A stretch of 64,000 nucleotides of DNA from Blasia pusilla (taxonomy: Eukaryota; Marchantiophyta; Marchantiopsida; Blasiales). Below, in pieces: positions 12,001 to 21,479 of the stretch (position 1 is the first letter of the stretch; each line of letters starts with the position of its first letter). The notes under the pieces were generated by a model. The model searched no databases. It was not told where the DNA came from and worked only from the letters and a program-made list of their open reading frames with translations. Where the stretch lies: the NCBI GenBank assembly GCA_050084515.1, contig CM114272.1, positions 34,658,001-34,722,000 of the forward strand. The letters are read 5' to 3'. Made by a program: the position numbers and the translations under genes.

Positions 12001-13394
12001 ATACATGCGTTTCTACTTGTCATCCCTCGGCACCCTGTCCGGACACCCGGTGCAAAGTCATTGTTACCATCACCTGTGGCTGTGGACGGATATCAGGGGA
12101 TGTCCCATGTGATGCAGGTGGGAGCAGCAGCTGCAGCAGCAGCAGAGCCTCAGCAGAGACTGAAATGTTACTTAGCAGGTTACCAGCGCCATTGCAACCA
12201 ATTGCTCAAGGCGCTGAAAGGAGTCCTCTTGGTCAAAGGAAACTTTCCTGTGACGATGAGTGTGGCAAGCTGGAGAAGAGAAGGCTCCTTGCCGATGCTT
12301 TTGGTGTGGATCTCCAAGGGGAAGGTGCTGGTGCAGAAGGTGGCATGTTAGGATCAGAGCTATTGACCGAGATGTTGCGGAAAGATCCACAGTGGGTGGT
12401 AGCTGTGGAAGAGCGGTTCAGGTCTTTGCTTCTGGGACCGAAGACAACTACTGGCATCAAGGTGCATGTATTCTGTCCCATGCCCATAGAGAAGAGGGAC
12501 ATCATTTCTCAGCTTGCAGAAAAATGGTCCCTTGCTGTTTGCAGTGCTGGTCGAGAACCGCGGAGATTTCCAATTGTGCATGTGACGAACAAATCGAAAG
12601 TGCCATATCAGCGATTGATTTCTAAAACTCCAGCTCCAGCTCCAGGCCAGCAACTGCCCCCCGCGTTCAACCCTGCTGTTGACATGGAACCCGGCTTTGT
12701 GGTTGCCTTTTTTGATGTCCCAAGAGAGGTGGATATGAGTAGTTTGGTTCTTAGATTTGCAGGAGAGTGCGAGCTTGTCTGGTTGAATGATAAGAATGCC
12801 TTGGCAATTTTTGGAGACGCCGCCAGGGCTGCTACGGCATTGAGACGAGTGGACCATACAACAGCCTACAAAGGTGCCATCTCTGTGCCTGGCTCTGCTG
12901 TTTTCTCTTCAAGCAAAGGGGCTTGGGGGCAGACAAGTGGTTCTTCCTCTTCTAAGCTATCTGCCAAGAAGAAAGCCGTGCAGGAGTCTAGCTGGGTGGA
13001 GGATGCTTGGGGGGAAGAGAACAGAAAATCGTCAAAAGAGCAACTCACTGGGGGGTGGCAAAGAAATCAACCTCCAATTACCACAACTAAAAATCCATGG
13101 GGAGCTTTGGAACAAACTAGAGCGAGGTTGAGTGATGCTCAGCTCAAAGGATGCTATGTCACCAGTCAACCTTTGGGTACACCTCAAGTCTCTACTAAGG
13201 ACGGTGAGAGCAGTGCGCAGGGTGAACAGGCAAGAGTTCCCAAGTCTACTCCACAAGAAGGAGGAGAACAGGTCGGAACATCGGGAGTTTCACAGGAGAC
13301 CCCTTCCTCTGCAATTGTTTGCATCAAAGCCCCCTCAAGTAGCACCCATGTCCACAACGGCAATGAAGAAGACTGGGAGAGACTACTGGATTAA
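9027..13394 (+). CDS. NF-X1-type zinc finger protein NFXL1-like, single exon
   Basis: An intact frame of 1455 codons. I start at the ATG at 9027 because its context AGAGCCATGG is near-optimal; the frame is open further upstream but holds no ATG. Residues 1-440 are disordered, rich in Ser, Arg and Gly, with a His-rich GHSHS stretch. Residues 443-501 form a RING/PHD-like finger (CMICYDM, then FHLSCIKKW, then CPGCQ). Residues about 550-1010 hold roughly nine NF-X1 fingers such as CHPGPCPPC and CHSGHCPPC. The C-terminal part, about 1110-1195, has the plant NFXL1 R3H-like block (KRDIISQLAEKWSLAVCSAGR, RRFPIVHVT). The family comprises nuclear transcriptional regulators whose RING finger can act as a ubiquitin ligase; plant members affect stress and defence responses. 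No introns, as in Arabidopsis NFXL1. The tail is Ser-rich with AWG and SWVEDAWG motifs. The specific role here is not known. Confidence 0.93.
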   Translation: MDDSFGNYAIGDLSRREREGAPGDSGSRGSFNYRFRRGNSQQRGRNLAENRYSSYDHQTSRSNSRFSSGVRGDDDSVPDSPISGVSSTGDASGSPPQDFRSRGVPGPQRFNPNNSYRGRGASQNAHDCRVYAGAAEVAHRADRSRWAVAQAPSPSPIGGQGSYTSEDDQNVHAERDPPTAQQRNWQQEYSRRNATHGSYHPRRGGAGRSHRFHDRASDDAEGSPDQPDRASYREEAGDVSRRPPGLRRNDEVRAHPQDAVDASDHYMFSEGSERAADVQHSPPHSHREGHSHSLHEGHSHSHPHSNWQRDGSQGGPSMSDSSSRRGRGRHAAVSASSREAEEEGGPRSISSVDSASENGGRSFGYGGGGRRDYHAWKNRGSGPKAVAQSAGEGHRRDHRKDGQGGRDSAQADQAAVLWRAKKSQVPQLVQELEEKLSRGSVECMICYDMVGRASPMWSCGSCYAIFHLSCIKKWARAPTSADLSVSSANHSLEGNWRCPGCQAVEFVGAKDLRYYCFCGQVENPNVDHYLTPHSCGGPCKKALDKSKTKRCNHHCTMQCHPGPCPPCSAVAPSECCPCGKKTFTRRCGEQKAITSCGDICGRKLLCGRHSCSHVCHEGSCETCKVEVKTQCFCGLKQESMLCGSVEIQGNLDFGKGICSCRGRCSKVLSCGNHRCQDKCHPGPCGECEISPVTLQTCPCGKRKIQELVGSGKPRKTCLDPVPTCEQCCGKLLLCKLHVCRDLCHAGPCPPCRVPVDQKCRCGASSRSVACHVSQGDVIAGEESAGLFLCERKCGQKKSCGRHRCNNRCCPGDGSADREDREQEPHECVLACGKKLRCKQHNCHERCHSGHCPPCLESIFTELSCACGRTSIPPPVPCGTPLPACQEPCSFPQPCGHPATHLCHFGDCPPCTVPVSKECVGNHVVLRGVPCGSRDIKCNKLCGKTRQCGLHACARTCHLPPCDSTDDANAPGAKTTKRSCGQYCGAPRRDCSHTCVSTCHPSAPCPDTRCKVIVTITCGCGRISGDVPCDAGGSSSCSSSRASAETEMLLSRLPAPLQPIAQGAERSPLGQRKLSCDDECGKLEKRRLLADAFGVDLQGEGAGAEGGMLGSELLTEMLRKDPQWVVAVEERFRSLLLGPKTTTGIKVHVFCPMPIEKRDIISQLAEKWSLAVCSAGREPRRFPIVHVTNKSKVPYQRLISKTPAPAPGQQLPPAFNPAVDMEPGFVVAFFDVPREVDMSSLVLRFAGECELVWLNDKNALAIFGDAARAATALRRVDHTTAYKGAISVPGSAVFSSSKGAWGQTSGSSSSKLSAKKKAVQESSWVEDAWGEENRKSSKEQLTGGWQRNQPPITTTKNPWGALEQTRARLSDAQLKGCYVTSQPLGTPQVSTKDGESSAQGEQARVPKSTPQEGGEQVGTSGVSQETPSSAIVCIKAPSSSTHVHNGNEEDWERLLD

Positions 13395-13453
13395 AATTTA
13401 CAAAGTTTTGACCTATGGTTGCCTTCATATAGTTTTGTCAGTCATCTCCAACC

Positions 13454-13459
13454 AATAAA
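13454..13459 (+). terminator. Polyadenylation signal of the NFXL1-like gene
   Basis: AATAAA lies 60 bases after the stop codon, a usual position for a near-upstream element in plants. Confidence 0.5.
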
Positions 13460-13479
13460 CTTCTGGAATTCTCTGAGGA

Positions 13480-15735
13480 GAATTTTGATTTTCTTTGAGT
13501 AAGAGACAAGTTTGCAACTCATGAACTCTTTCTACACCATTCTGCATGTGTTCACACCCGCAAGTGACGATTACAGTAAGGTATACCATTATGTGGCCTT
13601 GTGTGGTAGTAAATGATTGAGACTCGCGTGCAATCATTCACAAATGTGAGTTCTGCATAAATCACCCATGCATGGGGTTGCGGAGTTGAAGAAATCAGTT
13701 GATTGAGAGTATCTCTTGGTTTGTCTGCTTGGACTCTAGGAAATCACTGACGGCCTAATCTGAAAGATGACATCCGTCCCTGCAAGGGAGTTACTTGATT
13801 TGAAGTTCAGAATGAACACCAGAAGTGAGGAACTGTTGTCGATACAATAATGTGTACATATTCTGAATTTCTTGTTTGTCTAAGATTACGGTGTGAATGT
13901 TGCATACCCGACACAATCAAAGAACCCTCTGATGATGGCTACACAAACAGTGAATCCTCATTGATGCACAACAGCTCGCATTCAAGCACTCAGCAGGGCA
14001 ACAGTCCACTCTGGGTATGTCTGCAGAAAAGTCAGCTGTAAGCGGAATGGGAAGAAGAAAATAGGTGGCCTGAAAACCTATTATAACTTCAAGCCACCCA
14101 AGAAAACAACTAAACCATTTGACAGCTCGCAAGAGAACGCCACCTTCCTCTAACCTTAAGCGTCGATGGCTGTATGTTGCATGGAAGTCGATGACCCCAT
14201 CTATATAACTATTGCAGGATGTCTTTTCCATTTTTAAACTCCTCTAATGATGATATGTGACATTGTAATCTATTCACATGAGGGTCCTTAAAATTAGGAA
14301 CTCAATTAGGGGTAGATTTGGGGTTGATTAGGGATGTCAGGAACTAGTAAATCAATTTATCCATCATCGAACCCTCCCACATGGATCCCTACTAGTAAGA
14401 AACTTGTGTGATTCGCCTTAGAGGGAGAGCCACACGAAAAGGATTTGAAAGGCATATGGGAGAGAAGTAATTAGTCAATAGCGACTACACATGAGGAATT
14501 TGCTTAAGAGGCCCCCTACGTAACTAGTTCCACTAGTCGGAACTATTACGGTGCCATGTAGGATTCCCAACGCGTTCCACATCTTGTTCTTCTATGCTGG
14601 TATTATAATGTAAGAACATTTGAGAGCATGCCACTCAGTTGGACTCGTGGAGTTACCACAATGTTACTGGTAGATCTGTTGCGTTGGTTTTATCTATGAC
14701 ATAGGGACGATTATTCCTTGGCACTATTCGTTCTCGTTATGGTCTCTTTACAAACAGGCCTCGAAATGGACAGATGTGAGTAATGCAAAGAGGAGGTTTT
14801 GGTTGATGGTCGTGATCTTAGTAAACAACATTATCCTGTGGATGAAAAGGACCTAATCGGCTGGCATCAAGAAGAAGGAAAGAAGTGTGGGGTGTATGGA
14901 CCCTCCCTATTATCAGCTGATTCCAAAGCTGCTTTCGAGTTTTGGAAATCCTTCACATTTAAGAATGAGCCGAATCTACAAGGGTTCGAAGAAGGTAAAT
15001 GATGAGGACATGCAATTCCGTGCATAGATTACGGCTAATTTTCCGTGTATTTTTCCTCACGTATTCCCGAGATAATTTCCACCATGTGAGAAGGTTCATA
15101 TGGAGGATGAAAACCCCAAGACCATTAAACTCAATGAGTTTTATGGAGGTGGCAAGAGTGGCTTATGAAGATATGTAGGCGCCTAAGTCTTTAGAATCCT
15201 CAAGGGCGGCTGAAATTTGTGACATCACGATGGATACGCGAGTGGATACGGATAACCAGTTTAGGGTGATGTTTGGGGACTAAGTTAAGACATTCAAGAT
15301 CCTAGATTCCAGGATTTCCCTTCGGAATGCAAGCACCATGGTGGCCATAATATAGTCAAAGACCCCACCAACCAAAATTCAAAAATACATTCAGTGAACC
15401 ATTGGTGCACTGTGACGTAACATTACATAGACATAGGAACCGCGCGCAAAGCAATAGTAAACCTGAAAGTTTGCAGAGAATCGAAACGTCAAGAGATGGC
15501 ATGTGTGGACAATTTTTTGGATACATGTGTACGCCTAAGAGCAAAGAACAATTTTGTGACTGGAGAGTGCTATGCCAACATCTCACAAGTGCAGATTCTT
15601 GTGAGATAACTGCTTGAAAACTGAAAAACACATGTTCACGTCACATTCATACATGGAGGGGACCCACTCATAAGGCAAAATGGTTTTCAATAATATTTGC
15701 TGATAGGATTGTTAATCAATCAAACATTCTTGTTG
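13480..15735. other. Intergenic, no gene recognised
   Basis: Short frames, for example 14799-15002, show no family resemblance. The stretch at 14.76-15.35 kb reads as fragments in several frames with stops, as expected for an old transposon, but I could not name it. Confidence 0.4.
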
Positions 15736-15739
15736 GAAT

Positions 15740-16366
15740 CAAGGTTGCATGTGAACAAAGTCAGTGTCCATAGACATGCCCATATCCATGGACTTACGTC
15801 CGTCTCATGGAAGGACTTGTCTTTGTGGGCCCCATTCAAGGTTGCACACGGACAAAGTTTATGTCCGTGGACATGTCCATGTCCGCGGACTTATGTCCAT
15901 CCTATGGACACACAAGTCCGTGCAGGCCTAGATACCTGCGCGCGCGCCTTGCATCCGAGCCTGCACCCAAGCCCGCCCACAGCCCGCACCCGTTGTGTGG
16001 CCCACAGCCCGGCCTAGGGTGGGCTCGATGCGGGCCCTGAGCCCGCGCTTGCCCGCTCGGAGCCCGCACCTGCCCACCCTAGCCTGTGCCCAATCAGCCT
16101 TGAGCCTGCACCTGCCCGCCCCGAGCCCGCTCCTGCCCGTCGGGAGTCTGCGCCCAATCAACCGAGAGTCCGCGCCTGCCCGTCTCGAGCCCATGTCTGC
16201 CTGCCCGGAGCCCGCCCTCCGGGCCATGCAACGGGTGCGAGCTCCGTGAGCGTGGGTCTATGTGGCGGGCTCCAAGTGTGGGCCCGGATGTGGTCCGGGC
16301 ATGTCTGAGGACATGTTCGGACACGTTCGTCCCATGGACGGACGTGTTCGTTTCCGTGCAACCTTG
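15740..16366. mobile_element. GC-rich foldback / hAT-like non-autonomous element (composite)
   Basis: An outer CAAGGTTGCAT at 15740 and an inner CAAGGTTGCAC at 15837 face GTGCAACCTTG ending at 16366. The inner pair is an 11-bp perfect terminal inverted repeat. Flanks of the inner element are GCCCCATT and GCCCCACC, a possible decayed 8-bp target duplication. Subterminal DNA is full of small palindromes based on GGACATGTCC or CCGCGG. The core (about 15.95-16.23 kb) is a GC-rich repeat of GAGCCCGC and CTGCCCG units. There is no transposase, so it would depend on a hAT enzyme. Confidence 0.55.
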
Positions 16367-16376
16367 GCCCCACCTT

Positions 16377-16606
16377 CAAGGTTGCACGGAATGGACATGT
16401 CGCTCGGCTATGTACCCGCGGTCCGCATCCAAGCCCGTCGAGCCCGTCGAGCTGACTCGGGCGGGCCGAACGTGCACCCATTTTGTGGCCCGCGCATAGC
16501 CTGAAACTCACTTTGCACAGGCCTTGAGCCCACCCAACGGGCCTTGGTAAGGGCTGTGGGTATCCAGTCTTGCACATGGAAATAGACATGTCCATATGCA
16601 ACCCTA
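16377..16606. mobile_element. 230-bp hAT-like non-autonomous element with 8-bp target duplication
   Basis: Starts CAAGGTTGCACGG and ends ATATGCAACCCTA, giving imperfect inverted termini of the CARGGTTGCA type. The same 8 bp, CCCACCTT, lies directly before (16369-16376) and after (16607-16614). Eight-bp duplications and (C/T)AGGGTTGCA termini are characteristic of hAT transposons. The interior repeats the ATGGACATGT and GCCCGTCGAGCCCGTCGAG motifs of its neighbour. Confidence 0.65.
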
Positions 16607-16614
16607 CCCACCTT

Positions 16615-17535
16615 CCCCTTCTTTCTTATTTCCCCCACTCGCCTACATGTTCCATACTTTCCCGTTTCTTCCTCCCTCCACCCCCAATCCCTCCCCCTTA
16701 TTGCCCCACTCGACCTTGTCCTACTTTCCATCATGAACAAGAAGAGTGGGCCCCACCTCTTATAAACTATGTTCGTGGATATGTCTAGACTTGTCCGTTT
16801 TGCTCAACCATGGTTGGGAGGCTTGTAAATGTTCTCTCTTAGAACTACAAGAAATGAACAAGTTATTGTCCTATGTGGAGGTATAAGGAGATATACTGGG
16901 ATTGGATGAATGGAGGTGAACAAGTAGGGTTCCATATAATACGTGCCTTTATTGATGCGGTAAAGAAATTGGACTCGTTGGCAACCGTTGATTGGGATAA
17001 TTGGGATAGGGATTTATGTGCTTTCAGGAGAGATTTTTTCTATCTCCATCAACCATGAAGTCGGTGCTTCCCTTAAGCTTCGCCCAAAAGATAGTTGGGT
17101 TGGATGCGTGTCTTTCAAAGAGTAGGAAATACCTGGTCCAGATTTTTATTGCCTCTATTTTGTATGGAAATGCCAACACCATCATATTAGCATACGGTAT
17201 TTGGCCTCGCAAGAGCAATGAGGATTGCGTGCATGTGAGGAAGGCAATTCCCATGCCAAATGATCCAAAGGTTGTATTTTTTGTTGATACACAAAAGGGA
17301 TTACTACACGCAATCCATATAGTTTTCCCGCGTAATATCCGCAGCATAAGTGTTCAACATTTGAGCGAGAATGTGAAGACACGATATGGTAAAGTTGCAA
17401 AGGAGTATTTCGTTGCATGCTTGTATGCACGGACAAGGATTAAGTGAGTTCCTTTTTTTGGCGCTAATGTAGAGCCTCGTATAGCTTCTCTTTTCATAGT
17501 CGGTCTGGTGGTTCTGGCTAGCTTTTTCAACTATG
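16615..17535. other. Unassigned DNA with short open frames
   Basis: Two overlapping + frames at 16873-17058 and 17016-17447 could be remnants of one coding region (WDNWDRDLCAFRRDFFYL, then GLDACLSKSRKYLVQIFI). I do not recognise the family, and neither frame has a credible start or splice context. Confidence 0.3.
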
Positions 17536-17540
17536 TTCTT

Positions 17541-17830
17541 CAAGGTTGTATGGAAACGGATTAGTCCGGACATGCTTGGCCTGCACCCGAGCCCGCCCAA
17601 AGCCCGCCGTGTAGATCCAGGCGGATAGATCCCGCACCCGTTACGTGGCCGTGCCAAGGCCCACGATAAGCCTGCACAAAGCCAACCCAAAGCCTGCATG
17701 GCGGGCTCAGGGCTTAGGGTTTAGGGTTTAGGATGCGGGCTATGGGTGGGCTCTACGTAGGCCCTGCATGGGCCTGAGTCTGCCCAATTAGGACCAAGCC
17801 CGCCCTGCGGACCTAGTCGTGGGTCTGCTT
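17541..17830. mobile_element. Partial copy of the GC-rich hAT-like family
   Basis: Starts CAAGGTTGTATGG and carries the family's GGACATG palindrome and GAGCCCGCCC core. The right terminus was not found. At about 17714-17733 it holds an interstitial telomere-like run, TTAGGGTTTAGGGTTTAGG. Confidence 0.4.
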
Positions 17831-18150
17831 CTTGCAGGAGAGAGTTGGAATCGCAGGACTCTGCAAGGTGTGCCTTTCCTTTGCCACGATAGGGAAAAGT
17901 TAGTTCCAACTTGGGGGATAACCGGGGGAACCAAGGCCCACACTAAATTCACCAGCACCTTCATGGGTAGTGGTGTAGAGCCTCAAGAGGTTGAGGATGA
18001 CCGTTGAGGCCACAAATAAGCTTAGAGAGTAGGTTTCCCCTTTGTTTCGACTTATTTGGAGCTATACAGAAAAACTTACTATTTTGGGTTGGTTATCGTT
18101 TTGAGTAGAGTTGAATTTCCACTTTGGAAAGTGGCCCTTGACCCCCAATG

Positions 18151-18345
18151 CAGGGTTGCATAGGGAAAAATTCTGTGTCCACGGATATGTCCATGTTCGT
18201 CCGAGGGACGAACATATCCGTGCAGACCTTGGTTCTTGCAGCCTGCATCTAAGCCCGCCGTGTAGACCCGCATCGGATGTGGGTGCAGATACCTGAGCGA
18301 TATGTCCGTTCCATGGATGAACTTTTTCATTTTTTTGCAACCTTG
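18151..18345. mobile_element. 195-bp copy of the hAT-like foldback family
   Basis: Begins CAGGGTTGCAT and ends TTGCAACCTTG, with interior palindromes (CCACGGATATGTCC, TCGTCCGAGGGACGA) and the AAGCCCGCC core. The flanks CCCCAATG and CCGTTACA do not match, so the target duplication has been lost or the boundary is off by a few bases. Confidence 0.5.
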
Positions 18346-18349
18346 CCGT

Positions 18350-21060
18350 TACAATAGGTCAAGAGCCAAGGAGGTGACGTGTGAGCATAGGTTACCGTGG
18401 AGAGAGCTTACTTGGGAGCGGGAAGGGGTATACTAAATATCCAAGGAGAGAGAACTTTGGAGCTCATTCTCTCTTTGTTGAACCTCTTGGCATGATGCGG
18501 CGGAGCTATGGTCCTCCTTGCCTTGTGAGTAACCCAAACCTCTCATTAGAAGAGTGGGTTTGGTTTGACATGAGAGAGAGATGTAGTGTGTGCACCTTGT
18601 GAGAAACTTTGTTGAGAGAACCTTAATTTAATTAGAAATATTTTGGTATTTGATCATCTCAATGTTTAGATGCCATGAGTTAGTATGATATCTTGTGTGT
18701 GTATTCTATGTCAACGATGTATGTTGTGTAGCAATGTGTATGTGCATGACACATCCAACGAAGTGTGCTACATCGCTTATGCATTATGTCGTGTTGCAAT
18801 TCCGGCAGAATAAAGCTATCTCTGAGGGATATGAAGCGATTCCATCTGATAAGGGTAACACATTTGTCACTTCAAAAACGAGTTGGAAAAAATTACATGC
18901 TTGTCTTCAGATTGTAGATGTTCGTGCCTCGAATTCCAAGATACTCGATGGCCTTATACCCACGTCCAAAGGGAGTGGAGTGCACTTCATGGTGAATTTC
19001 AGTTGCCAGTATGAGCAAGTCCAAGTGGTCAATTGACAGAGAAAATCTTCACATTCGATCAGCATGTGAAAACAAATAAACATCCAACCATGGTACATGA
19101 CTTTGCATAGACAAAAGGTCGTCACTTCTCCTACTATAATGATGTAGGTGGTTTGAAACGTAGTCCACCTCTTCTAAGTGAGGAGTACTAGTATTCTGAG
19201 GAGGGGGTTTATGAGAATGGAGGTTGTGAATGGAGGTTAATTAATTTGCGCTCAAAGGAAAATTGCTCCATACCAGCCAATATCATGGACTATACTGTTG
19301 ATGAAGCAGCGTTTGTAACATCTGATAAGTTACATGGCAGGGGAGATATTGAGACTTGCGCAACAAAATGTCCCGACCGGTGCATTGGAAGAGAGAGTGG
19401 AAAAGATGTACTCAAACCATTCAAGAGCACTAACAGGTTGGTTTGGCTTCGTTGGACTTAGTCCTTAATCTTGTCATATACAATTGTGTTTGCTATTTAT
19501 AGTTCTTAAGGCTTATGGCTTGTTTGTGCGTCATATGAAGTATTCCTATGGCTATTTACATTGACATGGTGCTTCTTTGCATTTTTTTTTTGGTTGTGGC
19601 TACTTTCAGCAGGCCATTGGAGGAGGAATAGGCAAAGATCCCTCTAAACCATCAACCTCAATTGAAAGGCTAGTTAGGCTTCGTTAAACTCAATCCTTAT
19701 ATGTACTATGATTACATTTATTGTGGCTATTTACTGTTCTAGTGTGCCCTTATTACATAGTACAATTTGAACTTTGCTTCCGCCTATTTACGCTCACATG
19801 GAGATTGTTTTCTTTCTTTGTGGGTGTGGCTACTTCTAGAATGGGATTGGAGGGGAAAGTGGCGAGGATCCACATGAACCATCAAGCAACATTGAGAGCC
19901 TAGTTTGGCGTCGTTAAACTAAGTCCTTATATGTAGTAATCTAGCATTATTGCGGCCATTTACAATTTTAGTGATGCCGTCTTTGTGCCTTTTGTTGTAC
20001 GAATCCACATCGTCATACAACACACATCGCTGACATACCATACTCACATACATACATAACATAGACGAGAGCATCCACAAACACAAGTGTACTACAACTG
20101 AAATCCGTGAAAGACCTACTATCATAAAACACGTATAGAATCACATACAATGGAGCCAAACCCACTCCACGATGGGAGAATCGAGGTCGAAGCTTGCGGG
20201 AACCACCATAGCCAAGAGCTCTACTCACTACCAAGGCTAACTCCCAACGCAACAGGCTCAACTCAAAGAACTAACTCTTCTTTGAGTGCACTCCACACTA
20301 TATCCTCCAACCTAAGAGCGGGCCCTACTGGAAAAGTCACCCTCAATTGAGTAACCCCCAACCCTATGTATGAAACCGCATCTCTACCTAGACACTACGG
20401 CCCTACATAAGGTATGGCCTCTACTAGCACACTATACTCTACAACATAATCCGTATGATCATCACACTTCTCTAAACTATCCTTGCGGCTATTTACTCTT
20501 ATAAGGTCATTTTCCCTATTACACTTTTCTTTGTTTCTAATTGTGGCTATATTCTACATCGTACAAGCTTGCCTCCAATCTTGTTCATGTGGAGTGTGTT
20601 TGCCGTTATGTGTACTTACCATTTGATTAGGGTTCTGTATGCCAAAAATAAGCTTGTGGTAGCTTTTCTCATGGATTACGTATACCTATTTTGTATTATG
20701 TACATGGATAGCCTGCGGCTATGTATATTTACATGCAGCATGCGTTAAACATTTCTGAATGCATTCAAAAAACCATTGGCGGCTAATATGCCTTGCGTTT
20801 TGAATAGTTTTTTTGGATTTTTTCAACTACATGGACTTTCTACACTAAGCTTGCGACCACTTAAACTTTTCATTCAACATAAGGGTGCTTATTTACAGCA
20901 CGTGAATGTGTTCTTAGGTCTGATTGCAGTTGAGTCTTCTTATACAAGATACAAGGGGAGAGAGCAAAGTACCACCTTCTCCTTTACAATCAAGTGAGCT
21001 GTCAATTGTTGATGAGTGGATATTTGAACTATGCATGGAGTATGTAGGGGTGAAGACATA
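18350..21060. other. Unassigned DNA, partly old retroelement
   Basis: 18.62-18.75 kb resembles the gypsy LTR at 4.9 kb (TTTAGATGCCAT, GTATCTTGTGTGT). A short motif ending GTTGGACTTAGTCCTTA recurs at about 19.45, 19.69 and 19.91 kb, spaced about 230 bp apart, suggesting a diverged tandem duplication. No coding family was recognised. Confidence 0.35.
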
Positions 21061-21067
21061 ACATTCC

Positions 21068-21469
21068 TTGCATCTACACTCTTCGGAGGAAAAGATAGAT
21101 TGGAAAGAGAGAACATTGGCTAGATTAGACAAGTACTTAGATGTTGTGGAAAGTAGACACACGACTTTGATATGCGATAGGGAGGAGCTATTTTCAAACC
21201 TAGGACTATCCGTGTATGACTTGGCAACATTATGGCTTGAAGCATTAGCTAGGTTGTACGGCCTAAAAGATTACATTTCTAGGAGCTCAAAGTTTGAGAG
21301 TGAACTCTTTAGCATGTTAGGAGTCTTTGCAGAAGAAGGGGACAAAGAATCAACCCGAGCAAAGGCTCTTAAGGAGATAGAGAGATTTAAGAGCCTTTCT
21401 GAGGATGTAAAAGGTGACACATTCTTGTGCAGTAACCTCCAAATGTGCATCCCTTGTAATGGAGCATAA
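21068..21469 (+). CDS. Unrecognised 133-residue open frame
   Basis: A charged, probably helical reading frame (ERTLARLDKYLDVVES, LWLEALARLYGLKDYI, KALKEIERFKSLSEDV). Composition is more protein-like than its neighbours. I see no known domain, no clear promoter, and no partner exons. It may be a piece of a decayed transposon or a spliced gene. Confidence 0.2.
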   Translation: MHLHSSEEKIDWKERTLARLDKYLDVVESRHTTLICDREELFSNLGLSVYDLATLWLEALARLYGLKDYISRSSKFESELFSMLGVFAEEGDKESTRAKALKEIERFKSLSEDVKGDTFLCSNLQMCIPCNGA

Positions 21470-21479
21470 ATCTTTCAGG

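Noticed and set aside
15807-16601. Pro/Ala/Arg-rich frames on both strands
   Set aside because: Caused by the GC-rich minisatellite core of the hAT-like elements.
17714-17733. Telomere-like TTTAGGG repeats
   Set aside because: Only two to three units inside a transposon copy; not a telomere.
15740-17842. A 2.1-kb element bounded by GTTGGAAT at both ends
   Set aside because: The 8-bp match exists, but the right end lacks the inverted terminus; probably chance.
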